Positions 32,819-43,049 of a DNA stretch of 64,000 nt are shown piece by piece. A program made the translations under genes and the position numbers. The stretch spans positions 113,583-177,582 of the forward strand of contig NW_023501165.1 in the NCBI RefSeq assembly GCF_014066305.1, written 5' to 3'. The DNA is from Letharia columbiana. Taxonomy: Eukaryota > Ascomycota > Lecanoromycetes > Lecanorales > Parmeliaceae. Under the pieces are notes generated by a model that saw nothing but the letters and a program-made list of their open reading frames with translations, had not been told where the DNA came from and did not search any database. The stretch's first letter is position 1. Every line of letters begins with the position of its first letter.

Positions 32819-35800
32819 TACGAAGAAGGGGCGCTAGAGACGGCCGGTCGGGAGGGAGAAGCCCCACTCTTAGGTGCTTTGCGTTGATGCTAAGACCTCG
32901 CAACGTAGAAGTGTACAAGAGGCAAGCTACAACGTGATGTCATCCGATTGAAAATAGAATAGTGTGGCTAGAGAATCTGGTTAGTGATGCGAGCAACAGG
33001 AAAACATGAACCGAAGATTAATGGCGGATCTCTAATATATCATGTTGCTCAATTTCAAAGAATAAGCCCGCACCTCGAGAGTCCAACTCAGCCGAACCGC
33101 ACCCAGTTTGACACGTGGAAGAAGCTGGATACTCGCTGGGAAAGAGAAGTGTCGCATCCGAATCTTAAGGGTAGATCATCTGAATCCTTTTGGCTGAGTC
33201 CTCGTCCATGTTAGACCATACAATAAATTCGCGTCAGAACGCCCCGAGAAATTGAGGCTGAGGCACGAGGTCGCTAAAATTACGGGCCAACGCACAGCAG
33301 ACGTAAAGTATGGATCAGCGGAGATTTTATTATTAGACGGAAGGGAAATGCCTGGTAGGCTGCCCCTGCATATAACAGCTTCTCGACCGGGAATTGGGGA
33401 ATAATGGAGCGAGCCAATCATAAGTCTTGGTCGTGATCAAGGAACATGTCTAGCCACGTGTTTGACCTTCTAGCCTCGTATTGACGCGAGCGAGCTAAGC
33501 AGGTCGTTGCCTAGGCACTAAGCCGAATACAGTGCGGCTGAGATTCTTGGCGTTTGTTAATTTCAATAATATAGTGCCGTGTCGGTACCGCCGCACTGGT
33601 CAAGAAGAATGGTGATGTAGTGTAAGTAATGTATGTGACTTTGTCATCATCACACCGCTTGCATCATCATATCAATATGGTGGGAGGACCTTAACCATAC
33701 CGGCTAAGTATGATTTGTTGCTAGAATAGAATACTCAGCCAGGAAATGTGCAGCCTTGACGATGCTGATTATTTAATTCAGGCGGGAGGAAAGACATGTG
33801 TCGGCTGCACTTCTATCCATTGAACCTGCACTTCATTGGCTCACTCCCATTTTTCTGGCTCTCAAAAACTATCTTGCGCCTGTTGGCTCCGGAAATGTAA
33901 GGCACCTAAAGCCAACCGCACCAAAGCTGAGAAAAAAGTGAAGATCCTGCAATTGTTGCCTATCTACCATGCGTGGATCAGGTCGATATCGAGTGCACCC
34001 ATACGACATCAAGGCCACGGATCTAGACTGATTCATGGACCTGGTAGGATCTTGTGTGAAGGATTACGGAGGTGCGGATATCGATCGAAGTTGCAGCAAC
34101 AGGACATGAGGCTGAAGAACTCTCTCGGTTTGGGTTAGCTGTGCGGAATTTTCTCGTTAGTCACTGCCGAGCTAGAATCGAACGGCCATGTAGGAATTTG
34201 GAATGTCGAATCCATATGAAAAGGCCCACGCATGCAAGGTCCCATGCAGTCTTTGTACGCTGACACCTTTCCAAAGTTGGAAGAGCAGATCACCAAGTTC
34301 CCAAGTCTCCAAATATCGAGTAAGCCATGCGAATCGGACAAATCTGTCCCAGTTGTCGATACCAAAGTGTTTTTATATTCCTGCGGCGGACTGACTTCCT
34401 GCTCATTTCGGTAGGATTACTTTCGTTCCCAGCTGGCTACTGATGTGGTCATTTGAAGGCAGTCCATGTTACCAAACGGTTCTCTTGTACACTCAGGCCA
34501 TAACGACTAAGCAAAATATGTCTCTGCTCTCCAAGCTTTTGACAGAAAATCACTCATCCATTCCTACTCTCCCAACCAACTCGAACAGATACCTCTTCAG
34601 CTCTTCACGGACCAATCAAAACCCCAAGCAGAATTTCAAATCTTTAAACCCCACCACACCCAATTATGTAACATGCATACCGCACTCACCGCCCCCCTTC
34701 TCGAAGCCATTTTCCCCCCAAACATCTGCCCTTGTCCCAAGCAATTACTAGGCCCCTGTATCTGCCGAGCATCTAAAGCTCATGAGATCGTCTCCGCGAA
34801 CACCACGCCGGACAATACCATGGCCGGTGCGGCGTGCACATTATACAATACCAAAATTGCGAAGGTCCTATTAGCTCTGGCCGAGGCACCAAGGACAATC
34901 GTTTGACTGTTTACCCAAAGGCGCCATCCAGGGTCGTGTCGACGGAGTCAGCCTTCCCAGTGTACCTCGAGGGGAGCATATTAGGTTAACAGCCAGCTCC
35001 CGTACGTGGCTGTGATCGAGATTGGGGGTGTTGACACCGAGCCAATTTCTCCAAGAATGCGGCGCAGTCTTAGAACGGCAACGATGGTCAATGCAGTATT
35101 GGTGGGAACGCTAATTGGTACCGCCGGATGGACTTTGAATTCAACTGCTGAATGAGACTAATGGGTGAGAGCGGCACGTCTTTGAGGACAGAACTTGTCG
35201 ATCTAGAAATGCGGCGGCGATGTGATTTGGGAGGCTTGTTTGAGATGCTGAGGGTGAACGGCGAGTTTAGGTGGACTAGACATTATGCTGAGAAGGGTAG
35301 TTCCATTTCTTAGCAATCTTATTTCGCGCGCGCACAAATGTTCACCGCTTGTGTGCACACATACCTGTTTAGTCATTTTCCCTTTTATCAGCTTACCAGC
35401 CTATTCTGGGCTCACCCAAGTTTGTCATTGAAATGGAACAATATTATATCCCACGCTAGGAATTGTCACGATAGACATTGTCTTACGGGCAGAACTTTAT
35501 GGGTGTTGATGTTTTGTCACGTGCAAGTGCTTCCTTTATAAACTCAAAAATCCCTCAGCTTTTCGGATTGGGGACTTCGCTTCTGTGCGACTTTGATCTA
35601 TGCCAAGAGTCAGAGAATGCCGACTATAGAAATATTGCGTTGACCTGCCCGGTAGGTCTTTTTCTCCGCGTGTTGTCACTGACCATGGCCAGACCATCGA
35701 GAACCACAACTTTTTACGCATTCTTCAGGGAGATCCAGGGCGAATACTAAAGGAGCTTCATTGATATGCGATGTTGAAGTCCGCGATCAAGCCTGGATAC

Positions 35801-36121
35801 AATTTGTGGTTTCCAACGCGGTGCGAGCGGGTTCTCCGTACGACTTACTTATTCAATTTGTACTCCAATTTTCCCGGCGCCAAGGATTCCGAGGCTAAAG
35901 AAGTGGCGAAACGGATTCCATGCTTTTCCATATAGCTCTCAGGGACATTGCGTTCATCACTGTGACTTGCGCTACGACAGAGTAAGCATAAACAGCACAA
36001 GACCCCAAGAAGCTTGCTGTGACGGAGCTGCAACCCTAATCTGAGGAAGACTGGATAACCGATAGGTCTCGGAGCTTAGGTGTTTTTTTTTTGAAATCCA
36101 ACCATACTCATTTCCAGTCAG
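32819..36121. other. Gene-poor region
   Basis: About 3.3 kb without a supported gene. Small open frames (for example 34443-34751 and 34673-34906 plus, 33176-33421 minus) show no motifs and no splice continuations I can trust. Base composition is ordinary and CpA/TpG are present, so this is not RIP-collapsed DNA. It may hold decayed genes or long upstream regions of the TF gene. Confidence 0.5.
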
Positions 36122-36793
36122 ATGAAAACATTTATCATTCCAGTACATGCTATTGGGTTCGGGTCGCAAAGACTCATCGCGGCCTTCCACATGATCGTAT
36201 CCACCACAATGTCTCCCAGGGAAGACGGTGCTATCTTGTTCACCTGGCTATGGCCTTTCCAATCCCAAGTACAAACTGACCCCGGAGCAGACGCAAACAG
36301 CTACAGTAATGCAACACGCAATTCAGGATACCATGACCTCGGCGTGACAGTGAGTACCTCGGCTGGTAACCTCGTTGACTTAGTCCAAGGCGCCGCAGCC
36401 GCGGGATCGGGTCTTGGTATGGATCAGCCACTAGCACCACCTCTTCGACCACTCTTTCAGCGACAGGATCCGTCGGTGACCTCGTTGGCTCGATTCAAGG
36501 CTTCGCAGCTGCGGGGACTTGAGACTCAAAATGGTTCAGCCAGCGTCACCATCTCTTCAACAGCAGCCCCCACCCTAGCTTGTACACAATACTTCTACTA
36601 CTATATCGACGGCTCAAACTCATTCTTGTGCCAATGCAATGATGGCACCTGGAAGCACCCTAAAAGCTTCACGTCATACACAGAATACCCAAGCCAAACC
36701 AAAACCGTCAGCCTGACAGCAGCCACCCCCTTCAGCTACCGTCCCTTAAAGTTTGTCACGCTCCCTTGTCGTATTCGCACTCAAAGAACATAA
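36122..36793 (+). CDS. Uncertain hypothetical gene with internal duplication
   Basis: Open frame from ATG 36122 to a stop at 36793 (223 codons), rich in Ser/Thr/Ala with a Cys-containing tail ('ACTQYFYYYIDGSNSFLCQC'). An imperfect internal DNA duplication (about 36355-36420 and 36472-36535) encodes 'GNLVDLVQGAAAAG' and, in a different frame, 'GDLVGSIQGFAAAG'. This means the frame between or after the copies has slipped, so the gene is either frame-broken or spliced in a way I cannot resolve. It may be a secreted or wall protein. No family recognised. Confidence 0.3.
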   Translation: MKTFIIPVHAIGFGSQRLIAAFHMIVSTTMSPREDGAILFTWLWPFQSQVQTDPGADANSYSNATRNSGYHDLGVTVSTSAGNLVDLVQGAAAAGSGLGMDQPLAPPLRPLFQRQDPSVTSLARFKASQLRGLETQNGSASVTISSTAAPTLACTQYFYYYIDGSNSFLCQCNDGTWKHPKSFTSYTEYPSQTKTVSLTAATPFSYRPLKFVTLPCRIRTQRT

Positions 36794-37373
36794 TGTGCCA
36801 TTCTGCGAGTGTTCCAATGACCTGTTTTTCCTCCACTCATGCCCCAGCTCAATATTGGCGACTACAACAACACTGACTCAGAGCGAGCCAATACCAGTTT
36901 CATATCTGCTCACACCCCAAGTTCGACTCCTCCTTTTCCGTCACCGCCTTTATCTAACACTTCAACAGCTTGCGTACCACGATGCACCAAATTTCCTGGT
37001 CAAAGTGAAGAACACGGTCACAGCTCACTGCCACCTGCCTCTGTAAATCCTACGTGTGGGGCCGATGCGCACCGAAGCCAAACGCTGACATTGTATGTCC
37101 GAATCAGGTGAGTTAGATACTTCTTCCCAGTCCAATCAGGAAGAGACTGTTTCAAAATGGGTTGGATGCGAAAGATAGAGCAAGGTTGTGCGAAAATGCG
37201 AGCGGAGATGAGTATGTCAGGGAAATTGGTAGGAGTGACAGAGGAGGAATATTCAGGCCACAACTACTTGCTAAGCTTGCTTATTATCCATTGAGAATTG
37301 TCACTTGAGGGAGAACATGCATCATGGTGGACCAATAAAGTAAAGCATCAAGTGTATTTTTGGTTACAAAAGG

Positions 37374-38087
37374 CTACAGAAAGATTACCCATTCACAGCT
37401 CTTGCCACCCAAATTGAGTCGGCAATCCACCCCCCTCCTAGTCAATCTAGCTGAAGATTTTCCAGAAGGTCTCATGTCTTCCAGCCATCGTGCCAGGTTT
37501 TTGCGATATGGCATATCATCCTCATACAAGCCGTCCGAAACTGCGACTGAATCAGACCGCAGCGTCTGTGAGCAGGAGCTAGAGGCGCAAATTGAGTGCG
37601 CTTCGAAGGATTTCGAAACAGTCCTCGAAGGGCATGGAAAACGCCCATAGGACGAACTCGGGGCTCTTTCTTCGAATGGAGCAGTGTTCTTGGCTGTCGG
37701 GGCATGGATATCTGCCAGTGTCCCTCTAGCATCTAGCAGACCGTCTATCTCGGTGAGTTGCGAATCAAAAACACGTCGCTGAGAATATTGCTGCGCCAGG
37801 TTTTGTTTCGCCATCAGTAGCGCCTCAATGAGATCATACTGGGAGCCGAATGGCTTGGATCTGAGGACTTGCCTGTCCTGAGAAAGTGCTGGGTCTGTAT
37901 TGGCTGACATGCAATTCTCGATTGAGTTCCTAGGTGGCCGTGGTGTGACGAGAAGTGTGCTGAGTCGGCCGCAGTTGAAGCAGATGTCTCCTGGCATGAC
38001 TGTGGAGCAGGAGCAGCATTGGGAGTTGCGGTGGAGGTAAGGGTAGACGAGAAGAGGTTCAGGCGAAAAGCGAACATTCGGAGTCAT
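37374..38087 (-). CDS. Hypothetical protein with CxxC...CxxC motif
   Basis: Single-exon frame of 237 residues from the ATG at 38087. Near the N-terminus Cys24-x2-Cys27 and Cys36-x2-Cys39 ('CSCSTVMPGDICFNCG') form a zinc-ribbon-like pair. The rest is Ser/Arg-rich and probably disordered, with a short helix 'DLIEALLMAKQNLAQQYSQRRVF'. No family recognised. It shares a 685-bp upstream region with the divergent MGC-protein gene. Confidence 0.55.
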   Translation of the reverse strand: MTPNVRFSPEPLLVYPYLHRNSQCCSCSTVMPGDICFNCGRLSTLLVTPRPPRNSIENCMSANTDPALSQDRQVLRSKPFGSQYDLIEALLMAKQNLAQQYSQRRVFDSQLTEIDGLLDARGTLADIHAPTAKNTAPFEERAPSSSYGRFPCPSRTVSKSFEAHSICASSSCSQTLRSDSVAVSDGLYEDDMPYRKNLARWLEDMRPSGKSSARLTRRGVDCRLNLGGKSCEWVIFL

Positions 38088-38293
38088 TGTTGTGAAGATT
38101 GGTTGGAGTGGTGGCTCTGGGATAGTGTGTGGTCGGTTGATGTATTGGACCCTTTTATTTTTTTTATGTATCAGTGCTGCAATAAGCTGAGTGTGAATTA
38201 ATATTTCATGTTCATTTGAGGGAATGCTTGTACTTATGGGCGCCAGTGATGATCCCTCTTCCTTTGACTGCTACTCTTGAATGTTTGGACAAT

Positions 38294-38411
38294 GTGCCTT
38301 GTTTCTGCTGTTTTGTTTTAGAGCATAATAGCATTGAAGGAGGAAATAAAGAGTGCCTTGTTTCTGCTCCTTTGTTTCAGAGTATAACAGCGTTGACGGA
38401 GGAAGTAAAGA
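38294..38411 (+). repeat. 59-bp tandem duplication in divergent promoter
   Basis: Two adjacent 59-bp units (38294-38352 and 38353-38411), each starting 'gtgccttgtttctgct' and ending in a GA-rich 'ggaggaa(a/g)taaaga'. They differ at a modest number of positions, mostly transitions. They lie between the divergent genes at 37374 and 38773 and may duplicate a regulatory segment. Confidence 0.75.
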
Positions 38412-38772
38412 GTATAGAGACATTGTCTGCCAGAGGATTTTCGTTGACAATCGAACAATCCCTTTCGACTTCCACCTTGGAGTACAAAGGTACAAGACAA
38501 AAGGTTTGTGGAACATAACTTCTTTCATGATTGAGACAACGTACAAAGAATCATCGGAGGTCTAGGCAAAACCCACAATGTACAATGACACGAAGAACTT
38601 TCCAGATAAGCCTAGTGCCTCTGAGACCCGTCTCACTATAACAACCTTCACAGATTTTTTCCTTCCCTTCCGCGTCCATTTTCCATCGAAGTCTCGTCCC
38701 ACATCTCCCAATCTCGACCTCCAACCGAAACACACTCACTTTTCAATCCCAGAACGTCTCCAAATCGCGAAC

Positions 38773-39174
38773 ATGGGCTGCGCCCCATCCAAACCGGCCG
38801 TTCGTCGCTCCAGAGAGCCCCAAACCACCTTTCCGCGCTACAACGGCCCTAAAGACTTCCGTGCCAGCGTGATGCCTGAGCGTGAGCGTGAGCGTGAGCG
38901 TGAGCGTGAGCGTGAGCGCTCCAGAGAGTCCGAAACCCCCTTTCCGCGCTACACAGGCCCGACAGAATTCCGCGCCAGTGTGATGCCGGAGCGTAGGTCC
39001 GACCGTCAAGCAGCTCAGATGTATCAGACGTACCAGAAGTTAGACAAGCAGCGCGGCATGCGTGCGGGAAGGCGCTATTCATGGGAGGGACACCCGTCGG
39101 AGAAGGTACTCACGACGTTTGATCAGCTGGCGGACCGCGGCATTATTCCCAAGAATGCATTGAAGAGGAAGTAG
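38773..39174 (+). CDS. Small protein with MGC acylation motif and ER-dipeptide repeat
   Basis: 133 residues. I chose the ATG at 38773, not the in-frame ATG at 38578, because it gives 'MGCAPSKPAVRR', a standard N-myristoylation (Gly2) plus palmitoylation (Cys3) signal that would tether the protein to membranes. A duplicated motif ('FPRYNGPKDFRASVMPER' and 'FPRYTGPTEFRASVMPER') flanks seven Glu-Arg dipeptides encoded by a perfect GAGCGT repeat (38878-38919). The C-terminus has 'WEGHPSEKVLTTFDQLADRGIIPKNALKRK'. No known family. Confidence 0.6.
   Translation: MGCAPSKPAVRRSREPQTTFPRYNGPKDFRASVMPERERERERERERERSRESETPFPRYTGPTEFRASVMPERRSDRQAAQMYQTYQKLDKQRGMRAGRRYSWEGHPSEKVLTTFDQLADRGIIPKNALKRK
38878..38919 (+). 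repeat. GAGCGT hexanucleotide repeat, 7 units
   Basis: A perfect in-frame hexamer array inside the small MGC-protein gene encodes (Glu-Arg)7. It is prone to slippage without frameshift. Confidence 0.9.
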
Positions 39175-40265
39175 GCTTACCAGCTCTTAAAAAAGTTGTT
39201 TTTCCAGTGCTCGGGAGGAGTGCTTGGGCGTTTGTCAGAATTCGGCGGTCCATGCAAGAATTTATACTAATCAGTACTAATGAGCAAGCGTTTTATTAAT
39301 TCATTCATTTGCAAAGTTCGCGGTGCAAGCATGGTCGAATGGTGGCTCGCTCTCGTAATTGAACGTCTCTCGCATAAAACCAAGCCAGAGCAGAAATGTT
39401 AAAAAATCGAGAAAACTGTCTCCTCCCTGCCGCGAGTTTACTCTGGTAACGCGCCAAAGATAGGATCCATTTGTCAAATTTCAGCCTCCCTGGGCGATTT
39501 AGCCTCCGCCATGTCCATCTCTATGCCGTAGGCAAGGAAGTTTTCTTGCGCTAGGGTTCGGGAAAATGCCTGTTGAGGCCTCTATCTTCGCCTGATCAGG
39601 CTTGCTATCCCAGGCGTGGGACAGCCTAACCACTCCTTTGTGTCCTATGTGGGCACTATTTGTGCATGGGATGCGTATTGTTCATGAACGAGATCACTAT
39701 ATGACCCTGTTAAATCTAGAACTTTGAACCCCTCCGGAAAAAGGTTCCAGCCTTGAAGCGATACTGCTAAACCATCCACGTGGCTGACGCAAAGAAGAGA
39801 ACGCCATAGACCACAATCCACCAGCTATGGACCCTCTCCTCTCAATCTGCACTCACTGATCGAGCTCTCCTACATGCGAAGGAACTCCTGCCATTAAAAT
39901 CTCAAGTGTGCCTGAACTATGTCTTCGATGGCTCCATCTGCTTTTGAAGCACTAGGTCATAAATGGAACGATACAGCGAAGACGTCTTTTACCAAATTGA
40001 ATGCTAGCAAAAACAAGGCGACGTTCATAGGAAAAGCTGTGCGGGCGCATTGAGTGCTTGTACATAGATTTAGAATTGAGAATTCAGCAACTTCCTGTAG
40101 TTGGTATATTAATGCTCTTGAGTATCAAAATGTATATTCTTGCAATCTCCGAGATTACCTAACTTTGAGCCAACTAGCCTTCAGCGCCAGTGTGTCAAAG
40201 GCAAGCCCAGCAAGAGAGGACACAAAAATCCCGTGAATACTATCTCTTCTGCTATGTCCAGACCC
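39175..40265. other. Convergent intergenic region
   Basis: About 1.1 kb with no supported gene, RNA or repeat. A short GC-rich inverted pair around 39585-39625 is too small to interpret. Confidence 0.5.
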
Positions 40266-41978
40266 CTACTCTTGTCCAACATAACTCTTCCTCGCCCCTT
40301 TTCGGACGGGTCTTCTAGGCAAGGAGTCCCGTTCCACGCTCTCTCTAACCTCGTAACCTTGCGCTTCTGCGAATCCCTCGGTATCTTCAATCTCTTTCAG
40401 CAAGTTCTGCATCTTTCGGTTAGGAGCCTTGCCCTTAGCATCGGGGCTGTTTGCGTGCCGACGAACCCATTGCTTTCTCTGCTGGTCGAGGGGTCTAGAT
40501 TCCTGCTCCTGTTCATAGCGCCGTTGGGGACTCTCCTTGAGGACTGAATGGCGCGGTAGAAGTGTGGAGGGGCATTTTTGCGCGCCAGCAGTGGGACGCA
40601 GGATTGGAGATGGAGGTGCTGATGAGAGACCTGAAGAATCGCTATCGTAAGCCTCGTCGTTAGGATCATCCTCAGACTCTTCGTCCGGTTCGTCATCAGG
40701 ATCGATCTCAGACTCGTCAACCCCTTCAACCTCAGACTCGTCATCCTTTGCAACGGTCGAGAATGGGTTTCGCCGAGCGGTCCGCGTTCGCTTTCTCACT
40801 GGCTCGTCGTCATCATCAGAACCATCATCCATCGCAACGGTGGACAATGGTTTGACCTCAGCAGTTTTGGCTCGCTTTGGGGCTGACTCGGAATCATGTT
40901 CGTTGGCATCGAGGGCACGCTTCTTGGTCGGAGTCAATGCCAGATCTTCAGCATTTGGCGCATCGTGGTCAGTAATTGGAGGGATTGGGCGATACACTCC
41001 GTTCGACAATTGTTGCGGAGGAGACAAACCATTGTTTCGCGCCATAACTAAAGATGACTCAATCGAAGAAATCTCCATACTTGGTTGCGACACCTGCGAG
41101 TAACCATACTGAGTAGGAATACTCCGCTGCGAATATGGATCGCTAGGCAGAGGGCCAACCTGTTGCTGCATAGGAAAGTAAAGCATGGGTGGTACGTTTG
41201 GCTGGGTACATATTTGGAGAATTTGTGAGGCGTACGTTTTGTTGAGATGTTCTTGAAGCCGTGGAGAAGCCGGTACCCACCTTGAAGGTTCCCGCTGAGT
41301 TTCTGGGGTAGAAATTACCCTCATTGATGGCTTTTGCACAATCTCTGGCACAGCAGTCGACCGCTCATTAGCTTTCTCCTGCATGGGGAATGATACCGGA
41401 CTTGAAGGATGGCATGGTATCTCTAGAGTAGCCGGGTCAACAGTAGGATTGAACGCGGTCGATTCGAAGACAGTAGAGTCGTCGCGCGGAGAATGCGTCT
41501 CAATCGTTGTCTGGAAAGCGTCAGTCATGCCCAAATGTTCTGAGGCAGGGTTCAGGGCAGTAGGATCACCAAACGCAGCATTGGTTTCGATGAAATTGTC
41601 GAATGCATCAATAGTTCTGGACTTCCATGGGCCTGACTGAGTAGGAAAGCCAACGGTCGAAATGGGACCTGTGGTTGGAGCCTGGAGAGCGTTAAGTACG
41701 CCGTCGTCTTCTGAAGCTGCTTGAGTGGCATTGAAGCCAGCGTCCAATGCATTGCTGCCGTCGGGGAGCTGAAAAATGCCAGCGAAGTCTGCATCAACCG
41801 CGTCAATAATACTAGCGTAAGGGTCGCAAATACTCAGTCTCTGAAGAGGCTCGACCACTGAAGCCTCTGAAGAAACATGGACGCTCTGTCGGATGGCCTC
41901 GACGTCAAAGTCGAAGTCAACGTAGTCGGAGATGTTGAAAGGCGTCTCAAACGCCTGAGCTGGACCGTTAGAATTCAT
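40266..41978 (-). CDS. Large acidic, probably nuclear hypothetical protein
   Basis: Intronless frame of 570 residues from the ATG at 41978. The N-terminus is acidic and aromatic ('FNISDYVDFDFDVEAIR'), which resembles activation-domain composition. The C-terminal half has basic nuclear-localisation-type runs ('TPTKKRAL', 'APKRAKT', 'EPVRKRTRTARR') separated by long acidic stretches (Asp/Glu/Ser around residues 395-450) and an 'SSGLSSAPPSPILRP' phosphosite-like segment. No enzyme motif or DNA-binding domain is visible. Probably chromatin- or transcription-associated, by composition only. Confidence 0.65.
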   Translation of the reverse strand: MNSNGPAQAFETPFNISDYVDFDFDVEAIRQSVHVSSEASVVEPLQRLSICDPYASIIDAVDADFAGIFQLPDGSNALDAGFNATQAASEDDGVLNALQAPTTGPISTVGFPTQSGPWKSRTIDAFDNFIETNAAFGDPTALNPASEHLGMTDAFQTTIETHSPRDDSTVFESTAFNPTVDPATLEIPCHPSSPVSFPMQEKANERSTAVPEIVQKPSMRVISTPETQREPSRWVPASPRLQEHLNKTYASQILQICTQPNVPPMLYFPMQQQVGPLPSDPYSQRSIPTQYGYSQVSQPSMEISSIESSLVMARNNGLSPPQQLSNGVYRPIPPITDHDAPNAEDLALTPTKKRALDANEHDSESAPKRAKTAEVKPLSTVAMDDGSDDDDEPVRKRTRTARRNPFSTVAKDDESEVEGVDESEIDPDDEPDEESEDDPNDEAYDSDSSGLSSAPPSPILRPTAGAQKCPSTLLPRHSVLKESPQRRYEQEQESRPLDQQRKQWVRRHANSPDAKGKAPNRKMQNLLKEIEDTEGFAEAQGYEVRESVERDSLPRRPVRKGARKSYVGQE

Positions 41979-42440
41979 CGTGCTGTTCGCGATTGCGTGA
42001 AGTAGGGTTTTTACCGAAGGCTCGAGTGAAGGATGTTATTGTGCTTGCGAGCCGACTTGGTGGTTGAGAATGCCGAGGAGACCTGGAGTTTTAATATTGG
42101 CGCACGGAGCTACTTGTATGCAATGGACGAGGAGTTTCGAAAGGCCATTGTTAGCACTTCGGCCACGGTACCTCCTTTGTTGGTCCCGGCGGCCAAGACA
42201 ACGTGAAGCGAATCTCATGAAAGGCTATTGTTGCGATTCGTGCATGGTGTCGTTTTCTTTGGTCTAAAAGCTGTGGAATCTTTGCTTGAATCACATTGTT
42301 CCACATAGCAATTCTATGTTTTCAACCACTGAAGGTCGAGAAGAATGGGGTTCTAGAAGGCAAAGGATTTCAAGAGTAGTGCAAAGACGTCGTGGCGCTT
42401 CCTGTCTCCCTCTCATTCGGCTACCATCTCCGCCTGAAAC

Positions 42441-42446
42441 TTAATG
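42441..42446 (+). repeat. Target-site duplication, left
   Basis: TTAATG immediately before the left LTR; identical to 48065-48070 after the right LTR. Length could be 5 or 6 bp depending on the exact LTR ends. Confidence 0.75.
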
Positions 42447-42662
42447 TATTGGAAATGGTATACACTCAATGATCTCAAATCATGAAGCATAGTTATTCAT
42501 TGTCATATTCTATAAAGAAGTATATAGGAAGGATAGAGGTAATTATCTATCTATGGTGTGAAGCCACGCTAAGGCTATTTGCCATTATAAGGCGTAATTA
42601 TAATACCTCTTTAGAACTTAGTAGTGTGTGGATATGCTAGCCTCCTATTGACTGATTCTAAC
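42447..42662 (-). repeat. Copia 3' LTR
   Basis: 216 bp, aligned along its length with 47853-48064. Differences are nearly all C/T or G/A. The right-hand half of this copy carries more TpA-type changes than its partner. Confidence 0.88.
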
Positions 42663-42730
42663 ACTCCCATACAGTCTAAATAATAGGCTGGAAATACTAT
42701 TAGTTCCAACACTCCCACATAGTCCGAATT
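42663..42730 (-). other. Duplicated polypurine tract region
   Basis: On the minus strand a purine run ('gggagt', 42663-42668) abuts the 3' LTR, as a polypurine tract should. The same block, with the adjoining LTR edge ('ttccaacactccca' on the plus strand), recurs about 49 bp further in at 42705-42730. Confidence 0.55.
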
Positions 42731-42744
42731 TGGGCTGTTCCTTA

Positions 42745-43035
42745 TCAACTCTTCTTAAGTCCAATTTGATATATAAATATAGCGAATTTGTTATTGATAA
42801 GGGCTTTAGTAAGCCCGTCCGCCGCCATATCATTTGTGGGAACCCATTCGAATGTGACCGCCCCCGTTTTCACTTGGTCCCGCATGAAATGCCATTGAAT
42901 ATCAATGTGCTTCGTGCGAGAGTGAAAGCGAGGGTCCTTTGTCAACGCTATGGCCCCCTGGTTATCTGCTTTAATTAGTACTAGTCTGCCAGGTAATCCG
43001 AAGCCAATATTCAATTCGCTTAGGAGTCTGGTCAA
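42745..43035 (-). pseudogene. Copia RNase H C-terminal segment (spared from RIP)
   Basis: Open over 96 codons. It contains the copia RNase H signatures 'IKADNQGAIALTKDPRFHSR' and 'TKHIDIQWHFMRDQV', then 'FEWVPTNDMAADGLTKAL', which is the conserved end of copia Pol. Base composition is normal, in contrast to the DNA immediately upstream in the element. It is only the end of a polyprotein and cannot act alone. Confidence 0.85.
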
Positions 43036-43049
43036 CCATACAGCTTCCT

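Noticed and set aside
38578..38772. N-terminal extension of the MGC protein
   Set aside because: In frame, but it would bury the MGCAPSK acylation motif and reads like a leader; kept only as an alternative start.
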